Assembly: GCA_024509875.1 (NCBI GenBank)
Contig: JAMPIV010019083.1
Coordinates: 124,001 to 188,000, forward strand
Source of the DNA: Oreohelix idahoensis
Taxonomy: Eukaryota > Mollusca > Gastropoda > Stylommatophora > Oreohelicidae
Length of the DNA: 64,000 bases
Direction: 5' to 3'
This document shows, piece by piece, positions 34,442-45,130 of the stretch (within the stretch, counting starts at the first letter, position 1; every line of letters begins with the position of its first letter). The notes beneath the pieces were generated by a model that worked only from the letters and a program-made list of their open reading frames with translations, did no database searches and was not told the origin of the DNA. Position numbers and translations under genes: made by a program.

Positions 34442-35516
34442 AGATAAAGTGATGGAACTCGGGCATGCGATTCCCTTCAGTGGTCACATGGGGATCAGCG
34501 CCACAGGACAGCGTATAGCTTGTCATTACTTCTGGCCAGGGATAACGGAGGATATAAAAAGATATGTCAAATCCTGCCCAGAATGTCAAAGGGTAGCTCC
34601 AAAGCACTGGACTGCTCCTGCAACTCTAGGGGAAATGCCCATAGTGGGAACACCTTTTGAGAGGGTTGCAGTGGATATTGTAGGACCTCTCACTCGGACC
34701 AAGAGGAGGAACAGTTACATCCTTACTCTGGTGGACACTTGTTCTATGTGGGGAGAGGCGGTAGCCCTGCCATCAATTGATTCAAAACATGTAGCAGAGG
34801 CACTACTTACAATATTTACCCGATTAGGATTCCCGCATCAAATCTTGACGGATAATGGTTCTCAGTTCAAGGGGAAACTAACGGAAGAAGTTTTTAAGCT
34901 ATTTCAAGCCAGACACTTTCATTGTAGTCCGTACCATCCACAAGGGAACGGCCAGGTAGAGAGGTTCAACGGGACTCTCATTTCTATCCTGAGAAAGCTG
35001 GCACACGAAAAACCGGATCTGTGGGATCAATTCCTGCCCGCCGCATTGTTTGCGTACCGGGAGGTACCACATAGTTCAACCGGGATGGCTCCCGCAACTC
35101 TGCTATTTGGGAGGCCAATAAAAGGTCCATTAGAAGCTCTATTAAGGACCTGGACAGATGAGAAGGCGGAAGAGACTGTTACCTCATCGTATCAATACGT
35201 GAACGAACTGACCACTCGTTTGAAAGCTGGATGGAAACTGGCAAATGATAATTTGAAGCAAGCCAGGAAGAAACATGCAGCATATTTTAATAGGAAGGCA
35301 AAGGACAGGGAACTGGCAGTCGGAGAGAAGGTGCTGCTTCTACTACCCGGAAGCCAGAATAAATTACAAATTGGTTGGCAAGGTCCATATACGGTTCTAG
35401 AGAAGGTGTCTAGAACAAACTATAAAATTGACAAAAAGGGGAAGGAGAAAGTTTATCATGTAAACCTGTTAAAGAAGTATCTGGACAGACCACTCCAGGA
35501 AAGCACCCCTTATTGA
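34320..35516 (+). CDS. Integrase (upstream of reverse transcriptase)
   Basis: A complete gypsy-type integrase that joins the cDNA ends to host DNA. The HHCC zinc domain has His49, His56 and the CPEC pair Cys86/Cys89. The catalytic core has Asp119 (AVDIVGPL), Asp178 (LTDNGSQF) and Glu214 (GQVERFNG), with exactly 35 residues between the last two, the D,D35E signature. The C terminus carries a GPY/F-type module (GWQGPYTVLEKV). It overlaps the end of the Gag-protease frame by about 120 bases in the +1 frame. Either a +1 ribosomal shift at the G run near 34349 joins them, or one G was gained there. The position before reverse transcriptase is unusual for gypsy elements and typical for the Gmr1-like group. 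No chromodomain is seen. Confidence 0.93.
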   Translation: MPKCHTPPSKGEYFMKNKLLYRKAGTGTNGHNQLVLPTSYRDKVMELGHAIPFSGHMGISATGQRIACHYFWPGITEDIKRYVKSCPECQRVAPKHWTAPATLGEMPIVGTPFERVAVDIVGPLTRTKRRNSYILTLVDTCSMWGEAVALPSIDSKHVAEALLTIFTRLGFPHQILTDNGSQFKGKLTEEVFKLFQARHFHCSPYHPQGNGQVERFNGTLISILRKLAHEKPDLWDQFLPAALFAYREVPHSSTGMAPATLLFGRPIKGPLEALLRTWTDEKAEETVTSSYQYVNELTTRLKAGWKLANDNLKQARKKHAAYFNRKAKDRELAVGEKVLLLLPGSQNKLQIGWQGPYTVLEKVSRTNYKIDKKGKEKVYHVNLLKKYLDRPLQESTPY

Positions 35517-36790
35517 CCTTGGCTATTGCAACCCAGATGCAAAAAGAACCACTCACCTCACATGAATACCCATTACATCCTTGTGAAACCGCAGCACAGG
35601 TAAAAGTCAGTAAGCACCTGACTAAAAACCAGAGGGAGAGAGTTCAAACAGTTCTGGAGGAACATACAGATGTATTAACAGATAAACCAGGCCATACAAA
35701 TTTGCTACAGTATGACATGAAACTGGTAGACTCAAACCCAATCTGTATGAGAGCCTATTCTATTCCGTTCGCGAAGGAGAAGGCATTGAAGGAAGAAATA
35801 GAGTATTTGTTGAAGGAGGGGATTATTTCGCACAGTGAATCATCTTTTAGTTCTAGTGTCGTTTTGTTGAGAAAACCGTCTGGGGAACACAGACTGTGCA
35901 TAGATTACAGGAAACTGAATGCTGTCACAGAAGGACAAGTGGATCCATTACCAGACACAAAACAGTTATTTGCCAGACTGAACAAGGCAAAATACTTTTC
36001 AAAGGTGGATCTTAGTAAAGGCTATTACCAGATCCCAGTGAAGCCTGAAGTGAGACCTTATTTGGCTTTTAGCACTTCGGATGGACATTATGAATTCAAT
36101 ATGCTACCATTCGGACTGAAAAATGCTCCGAGTGTGTTTTCAAGGATGATGCGCAAATTGTTGGATCCCCTGAATAACCCATGTATCACGAATTTCATGG
36201 ATGATATTCTCGTCGCCACAGAGACATTTGAAGAACACATTGAAGCTCTGGAGATGTTGTTTGATAGACTTCGGGAGGCGAACTTAACTGCTAGGCCAAC
36301 AAAATGTTGTATTGGATGCAAAGAGTTGGAATTCTTGGGACACACTGTATATCAGGGTAATATGACCCCTGATCCTAAGAACTTGGAAAAACTGCAGAGA
36401 GCACCTAGGCCGCAAACAAAAAAGGACGTGCGATCATTTGTGTCGTTATGCGGATTTTATCAGAAATACATCAAGAATTTTAACGCTATTTGTGCTCCTC
36501 TGACTGATCTGACTCGCAAGGGACTTCCAGATAAAATTATTTGGACTGCACAATGTGAACTAGCGTTCCAAGAGTTAAAGGAAAAACTCACTAGCAAGCC
36601 TATTCTCAAACTGCCTGATTTGACACAGGACTTTGTCTTAAGAACCGATGCAAGTAATGTAGGACTAGGAGGGGCTTTGTTGCAAAGATCATCTTCACCT
36701 GATGGGGAACTGAAACCAGTCGCTTATGCAAGCCGTAAATTGAATGTCGGTGCAGATTTCCTCAGTCGGCACCCCTGTGATCAAAATTAG
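35513..36790 (+). CDS. Reverse transcriptase with truncated RNase H
   Basis: Gypsy-type reverse transcriptase that copies the element RNA. Motifs in order: RKPSGEHRLCIDYRKLNAVT, FSKVDLSKGYYQIPV (Asp166), LPFGLKNAPSVFSRMM, and FMDDILVAT (catalytic Asp230/231), then the thumb/connection FLGHTVYQGNMTPDPKN. RNase H begins normally (FVLRTDASNVGLGGALLQ, Asp379; VAYASRKLN) but jumps straight to ADFLSRHPC, so the middle of the domain with its catalytic Glu and second Asp is missing. The frame is -1 to integrase, overlapping its stop; the first ATG is at 35537. Either a -1 shift or an indel separates them. The protein ends 87 bp before the 3' LTR, so nothing follows RNase H. Confidence 0.92.
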   Translation: MTLAIATQMQKEPLTSHEYPLHPCETAAQVKVSKHLTKNQRERVQTVLEEHTDVLTDKPGHTNLLQYDMKLVDSNPICMRAYSIPFAKEKALKEEIEYLLKEGIISHSESSFSSSVVLLRKPSGEHRLCIDYRKLNAVTEGQVDPLPDTKQLFARLNKAKYFSKVDLSKGYYQIPVKPEVRPYLAFSTSDGHYEFNMLPFGLKNAPSVFSRMMRKLLDPLNNPCITNFMDDILVATETFEEHIEALEMLFDRLREANLTARPTKCCIGCKELEFLGHTVYQGNMTPDPKNLEKLQRAPRPQTKKDVRSFVSLCGFYQKYIKNFNAICAPLTDLTRKGLPDKIIWTAQCELAFQELKEKLTSKPILKLPDLTQDFVLRTDASNVGLGGALLQRSSSPDGELKPVAYASRKLNVGADFLSRHPCDQN

Positions 36791-36864
36791 AGTAGTGGCA
36801 GACGTGAGGAGTAATTTTACCTATGTGTATCGCTGGTTTTGGAACTTGCCATAGGCATGTTTTC

Positions 36865-36877
36865 AAGTGGGGAGATG
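36865..36877 (+). promoter_or_regulatory. Polypurine tract
   Basis: AAGTGGGGAGATG directly precedes the 3' LTR start TGTAGTG at 36878. A purine-rich run at this place primes plus-strand DNA synthesis in LTR elements. Confidence 0.8.
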
Positions 36878-39153
36878 TGTAGTGAAATTGACAGAGATAC
36901 AACGGTAAAATACCTCCAAAGATAACATGTAAGGATAAAAACATAATGCGTAGGCTGCTGATAGTACATGATCGCCCAGACCGCGGGTCATCACCCTCCA
37001 TAAAAATTGACTTGCTAGACAGGAGGGGAACGGCGGATAAAAAGGAAAAAAATATGACTGGAAAGATTGCGTGAGACTAGAAAGGCTAAGGAGACGCAAG
37101 GGTTGGGGGGGAAACGGAGAAAAGTCACGTTTCCCAAGTTGACATAAAGTAAGGAACTCGACAGAAGGGACCTTGGATATGTTACGCCACAGTCATTTAT
37201 TGGTCGCTTTTGCGATACCAAGCCTTTGATTTGAATTCAGCGGCAGACCGCAGATGTTTGGAATATTACAAAAATTAAAAAGTAACTTTTTCGTAATATT
37301 AATGTTAGGAATATAAAAATTAGCTGGCCGGATGGCCCATTCTGAGCAGTGAACTAATATGTTCTTAATTTTACAGACGGATAGATAATATTGAAGATAA
37401 TGACAAAAGACAGTGTTGTTCACATCAGCGACAGACTGTATGGAATAAAAAGTGTCGCTATTTGCACAAAAAAAAAAAAAAACACGACCTTGAGACGCAG
37501 GTGTTCAAATCTACTTAGTAGGGAAGCGAAGGGACATTGGTGGGAGCTGTGTCTAAATATAACTTTTAACGACAAAATTTTGGAGGGGAGAGAAAGGTTG
37601 GTTCAAAAATCAAGTACGTTTTTGAAAAAAAAAAAACAAGTAGAGACGGACAGACTAACAGATAAACATCCATACTTGACTGAAGCATGACTGAAATGAC
37701 TTTAGGGTAGGAAATTTGAATTTGAAATAAACCTAGGCAGTGATTGGCCACAGACAATCATTTTATCGGCGCTCAGACGCGCAAGTGGGGCCATTCCTCA
37801 ATAGTTGTTCGATGATAGACACAGTATTTTAAAGTGTGGTGATTTCCAAATGAAAGAAAGTGAAATAAGTTCAGGGACGCCATACTATAGCCAGCAGCTC
37901 AGCTGAGTTTTGCTAGCATTTCTGTGTTCTTTATTCATAATCTGGTAAGATTGAAATTATTTCTTTGTATATTTTGAATATTGTTAAATGTTCGAGTGAT
38001 TTGATACTGCCATATCATAATCTAGCCTTACAAACAAGTAGGGATTTGCTCTAGACCCCCCGCCCAAGTCAGGGTCTAGGGACCAACAATATACATAAAC
38101 TCCAGCAAGGGTTAGGAAAGACAGATCAAGTGTTGAGAATAATGAAACATATTACCTATCCACTTTTAGGGAAGGAAACTAATAAATATTTTTCAGAATC
38201 TATAGTCTGGGAGGACCTATCTGATGTAAAACCACCATGGTAAATGTGCTGTTTGGTCAGAGAGATCTGACCTGTCTGTATGATGTGGTTGTTGTGTCCG
38301 TGTTGTGTCCAGACGTGGGTAGAGAATAGAATTTTGACACATAGCCAATACTTTGATTGCAGAGCTGTGAGTTTCAGTTGTCAACAAGGCGGTGTCCATT
38401 CAGTTGGTGATTTTACTCGAGTGTATCTGTGCAGTACGTTGTGACAGAGACCACTATTATTGCCCGCCAGCACGGAGAGGTGGGACCACCAGATTTCAGC
38501 ACCAGAGCTACATATGAAAGTTGAGTGAGCCTCTGGTCTGCTGGAAGTTCACCAACGCCTTTTAGTTACTAATACCCCATAAAATTCCTGTAATTTACTG
38601 GACACTGTGTAGTCAATATAGACAGGTGTGATGAGGCCACCCCCAACAGCACAAGCATTAACTATCCTCCCAAGTAGATGACTACTAGAACATTTTAATA
38701 AAACTAACTAGTCTAGTACTTATATATGTACACTCTTGCATTTATTATGTAACATTCCATGCATTTCTTTCATAATTTTTAAATCCGTTTTTTTAAAAAA
38801 AGTTCTGGTCAACATAAAACTTGATCCAGAACAAATAAATGTAATATAATTCTATCAAAAATTTTACACTCTTGAGTTAGTTCAGTGAATTATAATATTT
38901 GTTAAATATTATTAGTCTGCTTAAATATCTGTGGGTGTACCCATAACTATCACACCACATTACATATCATTACCCTAGACATTTTACATAGCTACATTCA
39001 TTAAGAAAAAAAATTGAGTGTGAGGTCGTAGTGGTAGCAAGAAAGGCCTTCTGACAATTCACAACTACATTTTATCTCAGGAGCCTTCACAGCTGGCCTC
39101 ATACATTACATTTAGTAATATCACCATCATACAATACCATCAAACCCACTACA
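36878..39153 (+). repeat. 3' LTR (2276 bp)
   Basis: Same ends as the 5' LTR (TGTAGTG...CACTACA). Its right end meets the duplication CCCAC and the resuming satellite unit. The slightly greater length comes from longer A runs and the GGG insertion near 37099. Confidence 0.95.
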
Positions 39154-39612
39154 CCCACTATCCTGTTCTCACTGTTCTAGTCTACTATCATTTACTGGAC
39201 ACAGTATTAAGGTCCTAAGGGTCTTGTTGGATTCGGCCTATACTGCTTGATAGAAATACAACAGAAGTGATTGCGTCATTAATAGGCTGAACTGCCCATG
39301 GAGGACTTCTGGTGTCGTGTATTGTGGTTCGCACTATTGACCTGCCATTGAAACATCATTTTTTGATGATGCGTAGATGGCAGAGCGGATAGTGTGATTC
39401 GCTTGCATGGCTAGGCGGGGTTGTCGCACGGAAGGTCCAGTGTTCAAATCCTGGGTAAGCCACTCATGTCTGTTGTTTTTCTGTTGTCTGGTGTTCTACT
39501 TCTTTATTTCCTGCGAGTGCCTGATAACATACCTTTATATTTGTTTCATATTAATTTCATATTAATTTACTGTTTACAGGCCTCAGGTTTCCCTCCCTTA
39601 TTTGTAATAAAT
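39154..39612 (+). repeat. Tandem satellite array, right part
   Basis: From CCCACTATCCTG the fifth unit continues, and a sixth begins at about 39268 with its own A box (39378) and B box (near 39442-39451). The array stops in the sixth unit after CCCTTATTTGTAATAAAT, about 345 bp in, followed by CCATGTTTGTAG, which is not satellite. Together with 27791-30083 it gives just under six units. Confidence 0.93.
39378..39451 (+). promoter_or_regulatory. tRNA-like pol III promoter in satellite unit 6
   Basis: A box at 39378 and B box near 39442-39451, identical words to unit 1. This is the last, incomplete unit. Confidence 0.72.
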
Positions 39613-40079
39613 CCATGTTTGTAGAGTGTTCACTGGAATAACTACACATACAGTTTCTGTTCATATGAGTGATAACGTCTGCTATTACTATGCTGTAGGT
39701 TCTCTTTATTATTTTACTGGTCTTATCGATTCATCATAAAAGGGTTGTAATTCTAGTTTGATTACTCTTGGGTGAATGAGTTGGATAAACTGACAATGGC
39801 CTTTTTAAAGGACTTATCTTCGAATCTTGTTGCTGATATTCATATATGCACAAGTCAGGACCACAAACTTAGTAGCTCCTGACTGAGAAGATGGGGTCGG
39901 GTGCCAGTTGTATGAGGACCTCTCAACTCCCACACTTCCTCTCAATTGAATACAGCCACGAGGTACTTTCATGATATAATCTGGAATAAAAGGACAACCA
40001 CATTCCATGTAGAAGTCTGCCTTAATTCATTCACCCACAAACAACATCAAGTCTTACCCTTTGTCAGATATTGTGCTAA

Positions 40080-40290
40080 CAAGTTGCACAAGACCTAAAA
40101 TCTCTTTGCCTACAGTCCGTTCAAGTTGATCATTCCTTCTCTGTATTAATTCCCTGTTAGTGTCCATAGTCCATGCTTGGCTTCCGTACAATAATCAGGT
40201 TAATTACAAAACAGTATGTGACCTATTGATTACTTCATTCTAACTTCTCCCGTACGTTTATCACATGATCTTTGAACAGTGTGTCACTCC
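40080..40290 (-). mobile_element. Antisense LINE C-terminal fragment
   Basis: Minus-strand translation gives LYGSQAWTMDTNRELIQRRNDQLERTVG-type sequence split here into motifs: YGSQAWT (the YG-E-W motif after the reverse transcriptase domain) and NRELIQRRND. It is about 200 bp, broken on both sides. It is a fossil LINE piece of the jockey/CR1/RTE type. Confidence 0.6.
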
Positions 40291-40479
40291 AGAAGAAATA
40301 CTAATTTAAATCGCTACTAACACTTACTGTCGTAATTTGTTACCATATTTGCAAACACTATACACATTTTTTTTTCATTTCGAACAAGCCTGCAAATACT
40401 ACACACATTCCTACTTAGGTCAGTGTGACACGACACATCCCGCAGGCAGTTTCACTTTCGAATTAATATGGAACACATA

Positions 40480-41250
40480 GGCTGTTTACTCACAAGTTAA
40501 TAATTAATAAAATAAGCAAATAAATATATCTTTCTTACCCTCAGGTAAATATATTCATACACACTCAAGCTGAACGAGCCTTCTAAGGGATCTTAGAACT
40601 GCTTTCAGAACAGAAGGCGAAGACTTGATCTTTCTATCTTTCCAATGCTGTCAGCTCGGTGTAAATTTTTGAATCTAATGGCCCCGATAGTACCACCTTG
40701 TTACTATTTATAGAATTACATCCAGCCAATCGGAGGAAAAGTCAAAAAGTTAATTTTTGAGACTTGTGCCTTATGCGGTTCTGAGCGTGTTTGTATAATC
40801 TGACTAATTTTAAATATTTTATATTATAGTTATTAGCGGACCGATTTTAATTATCAAAAGTGATAATTAAACGGCCCATTGTTCTCTATCGTTCTATATG
40901 GTTTTCCTTCTGTTATTTCTTTGCATTTCAATCTGGGTAATTTTTAAGTAATTAAATTTGGCATTACCCTGATGTGAAAATATCACTAAAATAAATTTTT
41001 CTACTACAATAAAATTTTATCATGCGTGAATATGTATGCTTATGTGTTAAGCAATATCAGCGCTATAATTTGAGACATTTCCTTATGTTTAATTATCTTT
41101 AGTTGTTAAGAAATAAAATATATTCGTTCGGTCAAAAACACAAAATAGGCATTGTTACTAAGTTAAAAGGTTTCTTTATCCTTACCAAAAAAAAAAAAAA
41201 AAAGAAGCATTATGATTGGTTGTTAAATTTGTACTATGCTCTTAGATAAA
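40480..41250 (+). repeat. Dispersed repeat family A, 3' half only
   Basis: Similar to about 6930-7700 (TCTTTCTTACCCTCAGG, CCGATTTTAATTATCA, ATTACCCTGATGTG, TTAAAAGGTTTC). The 5' part with GATATCCTGG is absent. A run of A lies at 41187-41204. Non-coding. Confidence 0.55.
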
Positions 41251-41384
41251 TTTTGGTGGGCGGTAAATTTAACTGGGTTCTTAGACTGCTTCAAATACTA
41301 TAGTTAGTTTTAGATTCAAATATTATGCTAGTTTTTGAGCGGGGAATTTGAGCGTGGTGTCATACAGATTCAAAATTTTTACGA

Positions 41385-41824
41385 CAGTACTATTGAGACA
41401 TGGAGAGCAACAAAAACAACAACTAAAAAGCTACAGACTTTTATAAACGGGTGCTTGCGTAGAATAGAAGGACTGAAATGGTATGACAAAGTCACAAATG
41501 TAGAATTGATGACAAGAACCAGACAAGTGCCAGTGGAACAAGAGCTGAGAAGAAGACGCTAGCGATGGATAGGACACACACTGAGGAAACCTGTTGATAA
41601 CATTACAAGGCAGTCCTTGTTCTGGAATCCACAGGGAAAGAGAGGCAGAGGTAGACCAAAACCACATGGGGAAGAGAGCTGGATACAGAGGTGAAAATGA
41701 TGAGGAAAACATGGAAAGAACCTGAGCGGATGACACGGGACAGGAAGACTTGGCATGTGTTTGATGAAGGCCTATGCTCCTCGGGGAGCTAAAGGTTATT
41801 GATTGATTGATTGATTGATTGATT
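41385..41824 (+). mobile_element. RTE-like LINE 3' end with (GATT)n tail
   Basis: Starts inside the LLYG-ETW motif (CTATTGAGACATGGAGAGC) and continues as ATKTTTKKLQTFINGCLRRIEGLKWYDKV in pieces, then a WIGHTLR motif. An in-frame TAG (near 41560) and small indels break the frame. The end is TCGGGGAGCTAAAGG followed by (TTGA)n at 41796-41824, the 3' tail of this LINE family. The best-preserved 3' end of this family in the window; the fragments at 2641, 48215 and 56700 match it. Confidence 0.8.
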
Positions 41825-41984
41825 GGGCGAAATCTAGGTGGGGTTCTTCAACCAATGAAGGAAAATTACACCTAAACGGGACCCAAAAAAAAAAAAAAAA
41901 ACCTAGATCTAGGTGAATCCACCTACGAGTGGCAACGCTGCTACAGATCATCTTTAAACAAAATACAGACCACAAGTTCTGTTA

Positions 41985-42075
41985 GATTTGGACATACGCT
42001 CTAATATAACCTTATTTGTAGGTTGAACGGAGCGCGCCTCGCCAAAAAGAGGCAAAAACTTCTATTATAAAAACA
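41985..42075 (+). mobile_element. SINE-like hairpin element, copy 2
   Basis: GATTTGGACATACGCTCTAATATAACC, then AGGTTGAACGGAGCGCGCC and TCGCCAAAAAGAGGC in order, ending A-rich. It matches the reverse complement of 24042-24163 and the plus-strand copy at 47985. The hairpin is slightly mutated (CCTCG...GAGG). Confidence 0.65.
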
Positions 42076-42202
42076 CAAATCGTTAAATCTAAAATACTAA
42101 ACACCAAAAAGTCTCGTATTCATGTTACAATGCTGCGAGGTGTTTCGGATATTTTATGTTTAAATTACGTGACATGATGTCTTGTTTTTCTTCTAAAAAT
42201 TC

Positions 42203-42605
42203 AAATACATTTACACCAGATAAGAATAACTAAGACTTCGATCCGTGTACACATACAAACTTTAAAACAAATACGACCAGCAGATGAACAAACAGTTCTT
42301 CTTTCAATCAATCGTCCGGTCGGATAATTTGTCCATACACCAAAGTCATAACCACAGATACAGAAAGATTACAACAAATTTCTAGTATTTGATATTAAAA
42401 TTATGATCCATTACTGTCGTTTGCGCGTGTTTAACTCAAATACACTAACTACGGATAAGAATAACTGTGCCTTCAATCACTGTACAGATAAAAACCTCAG
42501 TACAAACACGACCACTAGAAGAACAAACAGTTTTTCTCTCAATCAATCGTCCAATAGGATCATTTTTCCACACACCAAAGTCATAAGCACGGATACAAAG
42601 AGAAA
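42203..42605 (+). repeat. Two-copy degenerate tandem duplication, period about 235 bp
   Basis: Segments starting TCAAATACA at about 42201 and 42436 align: TAAGAATAACT (42221 and 42456), GAACAAACAGTT, CAATCAATCGTCC, CACACCAAAGTCATAA with small differences. No coding domain. Just after it (42655-42765) lies a pyrimidine-rich CT repeat. Confidence 0.65.
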
Positions 42606-43039
42606 TAAAAAAAACTATCCCACTTCACTCCTGTCCTTTAATTTACCATAATAACTACAATTTCTTCCTTGCTGCTTCTCTCCCTTCCTCTCTCCATGTC
42701 CTCTCTCTCTCACACACTCTCTCTCTCCCTCTCTCTTTCTTCTCTCTCCCTCTCTTGCTCCTGAATTCAGATTTGTATTCGCGCGCACACTTGATAAGAT
42801 CTTGTTTTGGCTACGGCTGTGCTTTATTTATATTTTAATGTTCATTTTCCTCGTCCACTCTTTAGTTAAAACAAACAAACAAACAATGCAAGTTTAACAC
42901 ACCTGGACGATTTGTCAAACATTAGTTTCAGCTTGTCTATAAAAACATATCACGGCATGAATACAAAGGTGGGAAAACGGACATTTATATCACAATATAT
43001 AATTACAAGAGGAGCTTTCATTGTTGTGGTAAAGTGGGA

Positions 43040-45130
43040 TGTTATAAATATTTATAGGGGACTTAGTGTACTGACTGAGATCAGCTGTGAAGGTATCTAT
43101 ATCTAATAAGAGTAGTGTATTATATATAACCTTACTTGCTGCCACATATGTATACCTCAGTCAGAATTATTCTGGAGTAGTGTGATGACTACGTTATGTG
43201 TCTAGGGTATGTGTATGATGAAGTGTAAGTCAAAACAACAACAGACAGATAAACAATTTAATTTATTCCACTACACTTGACAACATTGTGACACTCACAT
43301 ACATAAAACACTCTACAAGGATATCTTAAAGGAGTCACTGATAACTTTTCAAATAACAATATGTATTCAGTGCTGTCATGAATGTATATGTGTCCTGATT
43401 CAAATACAAAGGGAACCAGGAATCACAATCAATTTTAATTACAAGTTATATATACAGAATTTCTCAATATGAATCTTGTAGTGACATATATTTTTAATAG
43501 TATCCTATGTGTGTCAGTTGTGTAGTAGTAATATGAGGTAATACTGGTTTTGTTTTGTTCAAGCTCTGTTGGTATTTGTCATCATGACTTCAATATTTTG
43601 TCTTTATTGGAACTAGTATTGGAGATGTTCTCAGTTCCTGATATTAAAACAATTAAATTCCCCTCTTAATGTTATTTTTACAAGGTCATTTTAAGATGGG
43701 GTACATAATGTTGAGCTCCATGGGCACACTCTCTTATCTTTCGTGATGACTGCAGTCAAGGCCTCCTCTGCTCGATTACTTTAATGAGTTCTGGAGCCAC
43801 CCCACTGGTTGCTATATGGACCAAGGAGTATGCTGTCCACCTCTGGCTTCAGCAAAGCTCTGACCAGGTGCTGCTCAATAACTTTAAGACCACGGTCCCT
43901 GAAAACAAGAAGGATGTACCTTCTACGTCATAACTAATTTATACTCTCTTTCTACACTGAGCACAATACATCACAAACATTGAGTTCAGAGCGTTAGGCC
44001 AACTGTCAGCTTCATCTGAAATACTTTATACCAGTATTTCCCTCCCTAATGGTTACTACGCCTCTGCAATTCCAGCATTATTTCTGTCTAATCAATAATC
44101 TAGGTGTCAGTGTACTGTTTGGCCATTCCATGCAGTTTTACTTTCCTCCGACACCTTCTGTTCAGGCTGGAGCATTATAGGCTTTACATCATGTTCGCTA
44201 CTGAACTACACATATATACAGGCATAAATTAACAAGTTACATTCAATTTTCATTAAAAGATATTGAATATTTCAAGCTTACCACAATTCATAGAATAATA
44301 AACAGTTTCGTTGACTGGCAATGAATATAGCACAACTCCGATCTGCCGATGTCCCAGGCTTTATTTTATAAAAATATACACTGGTGCTCAACGCACTGCT
44401 TCTTAGTAGGTTTATTACAAGATGTGGCAATGAACAGACGCTCTGAATCGAGTATATTCGCAGCTCTACCCAATGAAACCACGTCTACACATCTTTTCAA
44501 AAAAGTACCCCTTCTATTCGTTTCCTATAACAACACAAGATAGTATTTATAGCCCGACCAATCGTGTTTAGTCTTATATTTGTTGCGCTCCAATCAATTT
44601 GGAGTTAACATGGTAGGCTATTTCCGTAACGTAAGGTTTTTTTAAACACGTTATAAAAAAAATTTTATGAGCAGAAATGATTTCATGCTGTCAGGCACCC
44701 CCACTATTTTATTTTGGTTATAATTTGGTAATTCCTAGACTATTTGCGTAACATTTTACATATTCTTTGTCAGCAAGCCCTAAGGAACCCAAATATACAA
44801 ATTTAAAAGAGCTAAGTGGCTGCGTTCAAAATATGCAATTTCTTCTACCTCCTGTTTCGAAGATGTGCTGTCTGGGTACTGTAATGTTTTCAAACGTAAA
44901 CCCATCTAATGTCATCTTTTCTAATAAGCGTTTTCCAGGTTTTTTAAAACCTAACTCTGGGAAGGTTAGTGTTTTTATCACTGTCCGTCTAAAAAAAAAG
45001 TTAGTGCATGTGGCCTTACACGCGTGATGGCAGCAATTGTGTATCGCGCGACGCGTGTTTAGTGTTGCATGTGTCCTTGCTTTCATTCGCCCCTCTCTCT
45101 CTCTCCTGCTTTATCTGTCTTTTTAGTTAC
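43040..45130 (+). repeat. Dispersed repeat family B, copy 2
   Basis: Matches 9826-11650 as described there: strong at the start (AGGGGACTTAGTGTACTGACTGAG), weaker after about 43650, with CTAAGTGGC anchoring again near 44811. The ORFs at 44349 and 44767 have no motif and are not conserved in copy 1. Confidence 0.55.

Larger units (their letters stand above)
30084..39153 (+). mobile_element. Gmr1-like Ty3/gypsy LTR retrotransposon, nearly complete
   Basis: A 9070-bp element with LTRs at 30084-32345 and 36878-39153, flanked by the target duplication CCCAC (30079-30083 and 39154-39158). It sits inside the fifth unit of the satellite array, whose sequence resumes exactly after the right duplication. 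The internal order is primer site, gag, protease, integrase, reverse transcriptase, RNase H, polypurine tract. Integrase before reverse transcriptase is the order of copia elements, while all catalytic domains are gypsy-type; this combination defines the Gmr1-like group. The LTRs differ by about five substitutions plus mostly homopolymer indels by eye, so the insertion is recent. The gag frame has a one-base deletion and RNase H is internally deleted, so this copy probably depends on others. No envelope-like ORF is present. Confidence 0.93.

Noticed and set aside
36790..36878. An envelope gene, which would make the central element retrovirus-like
   Set aside because: Only 87 bp lie between the pol stop and the 3' LTR; no ORF is possible there.
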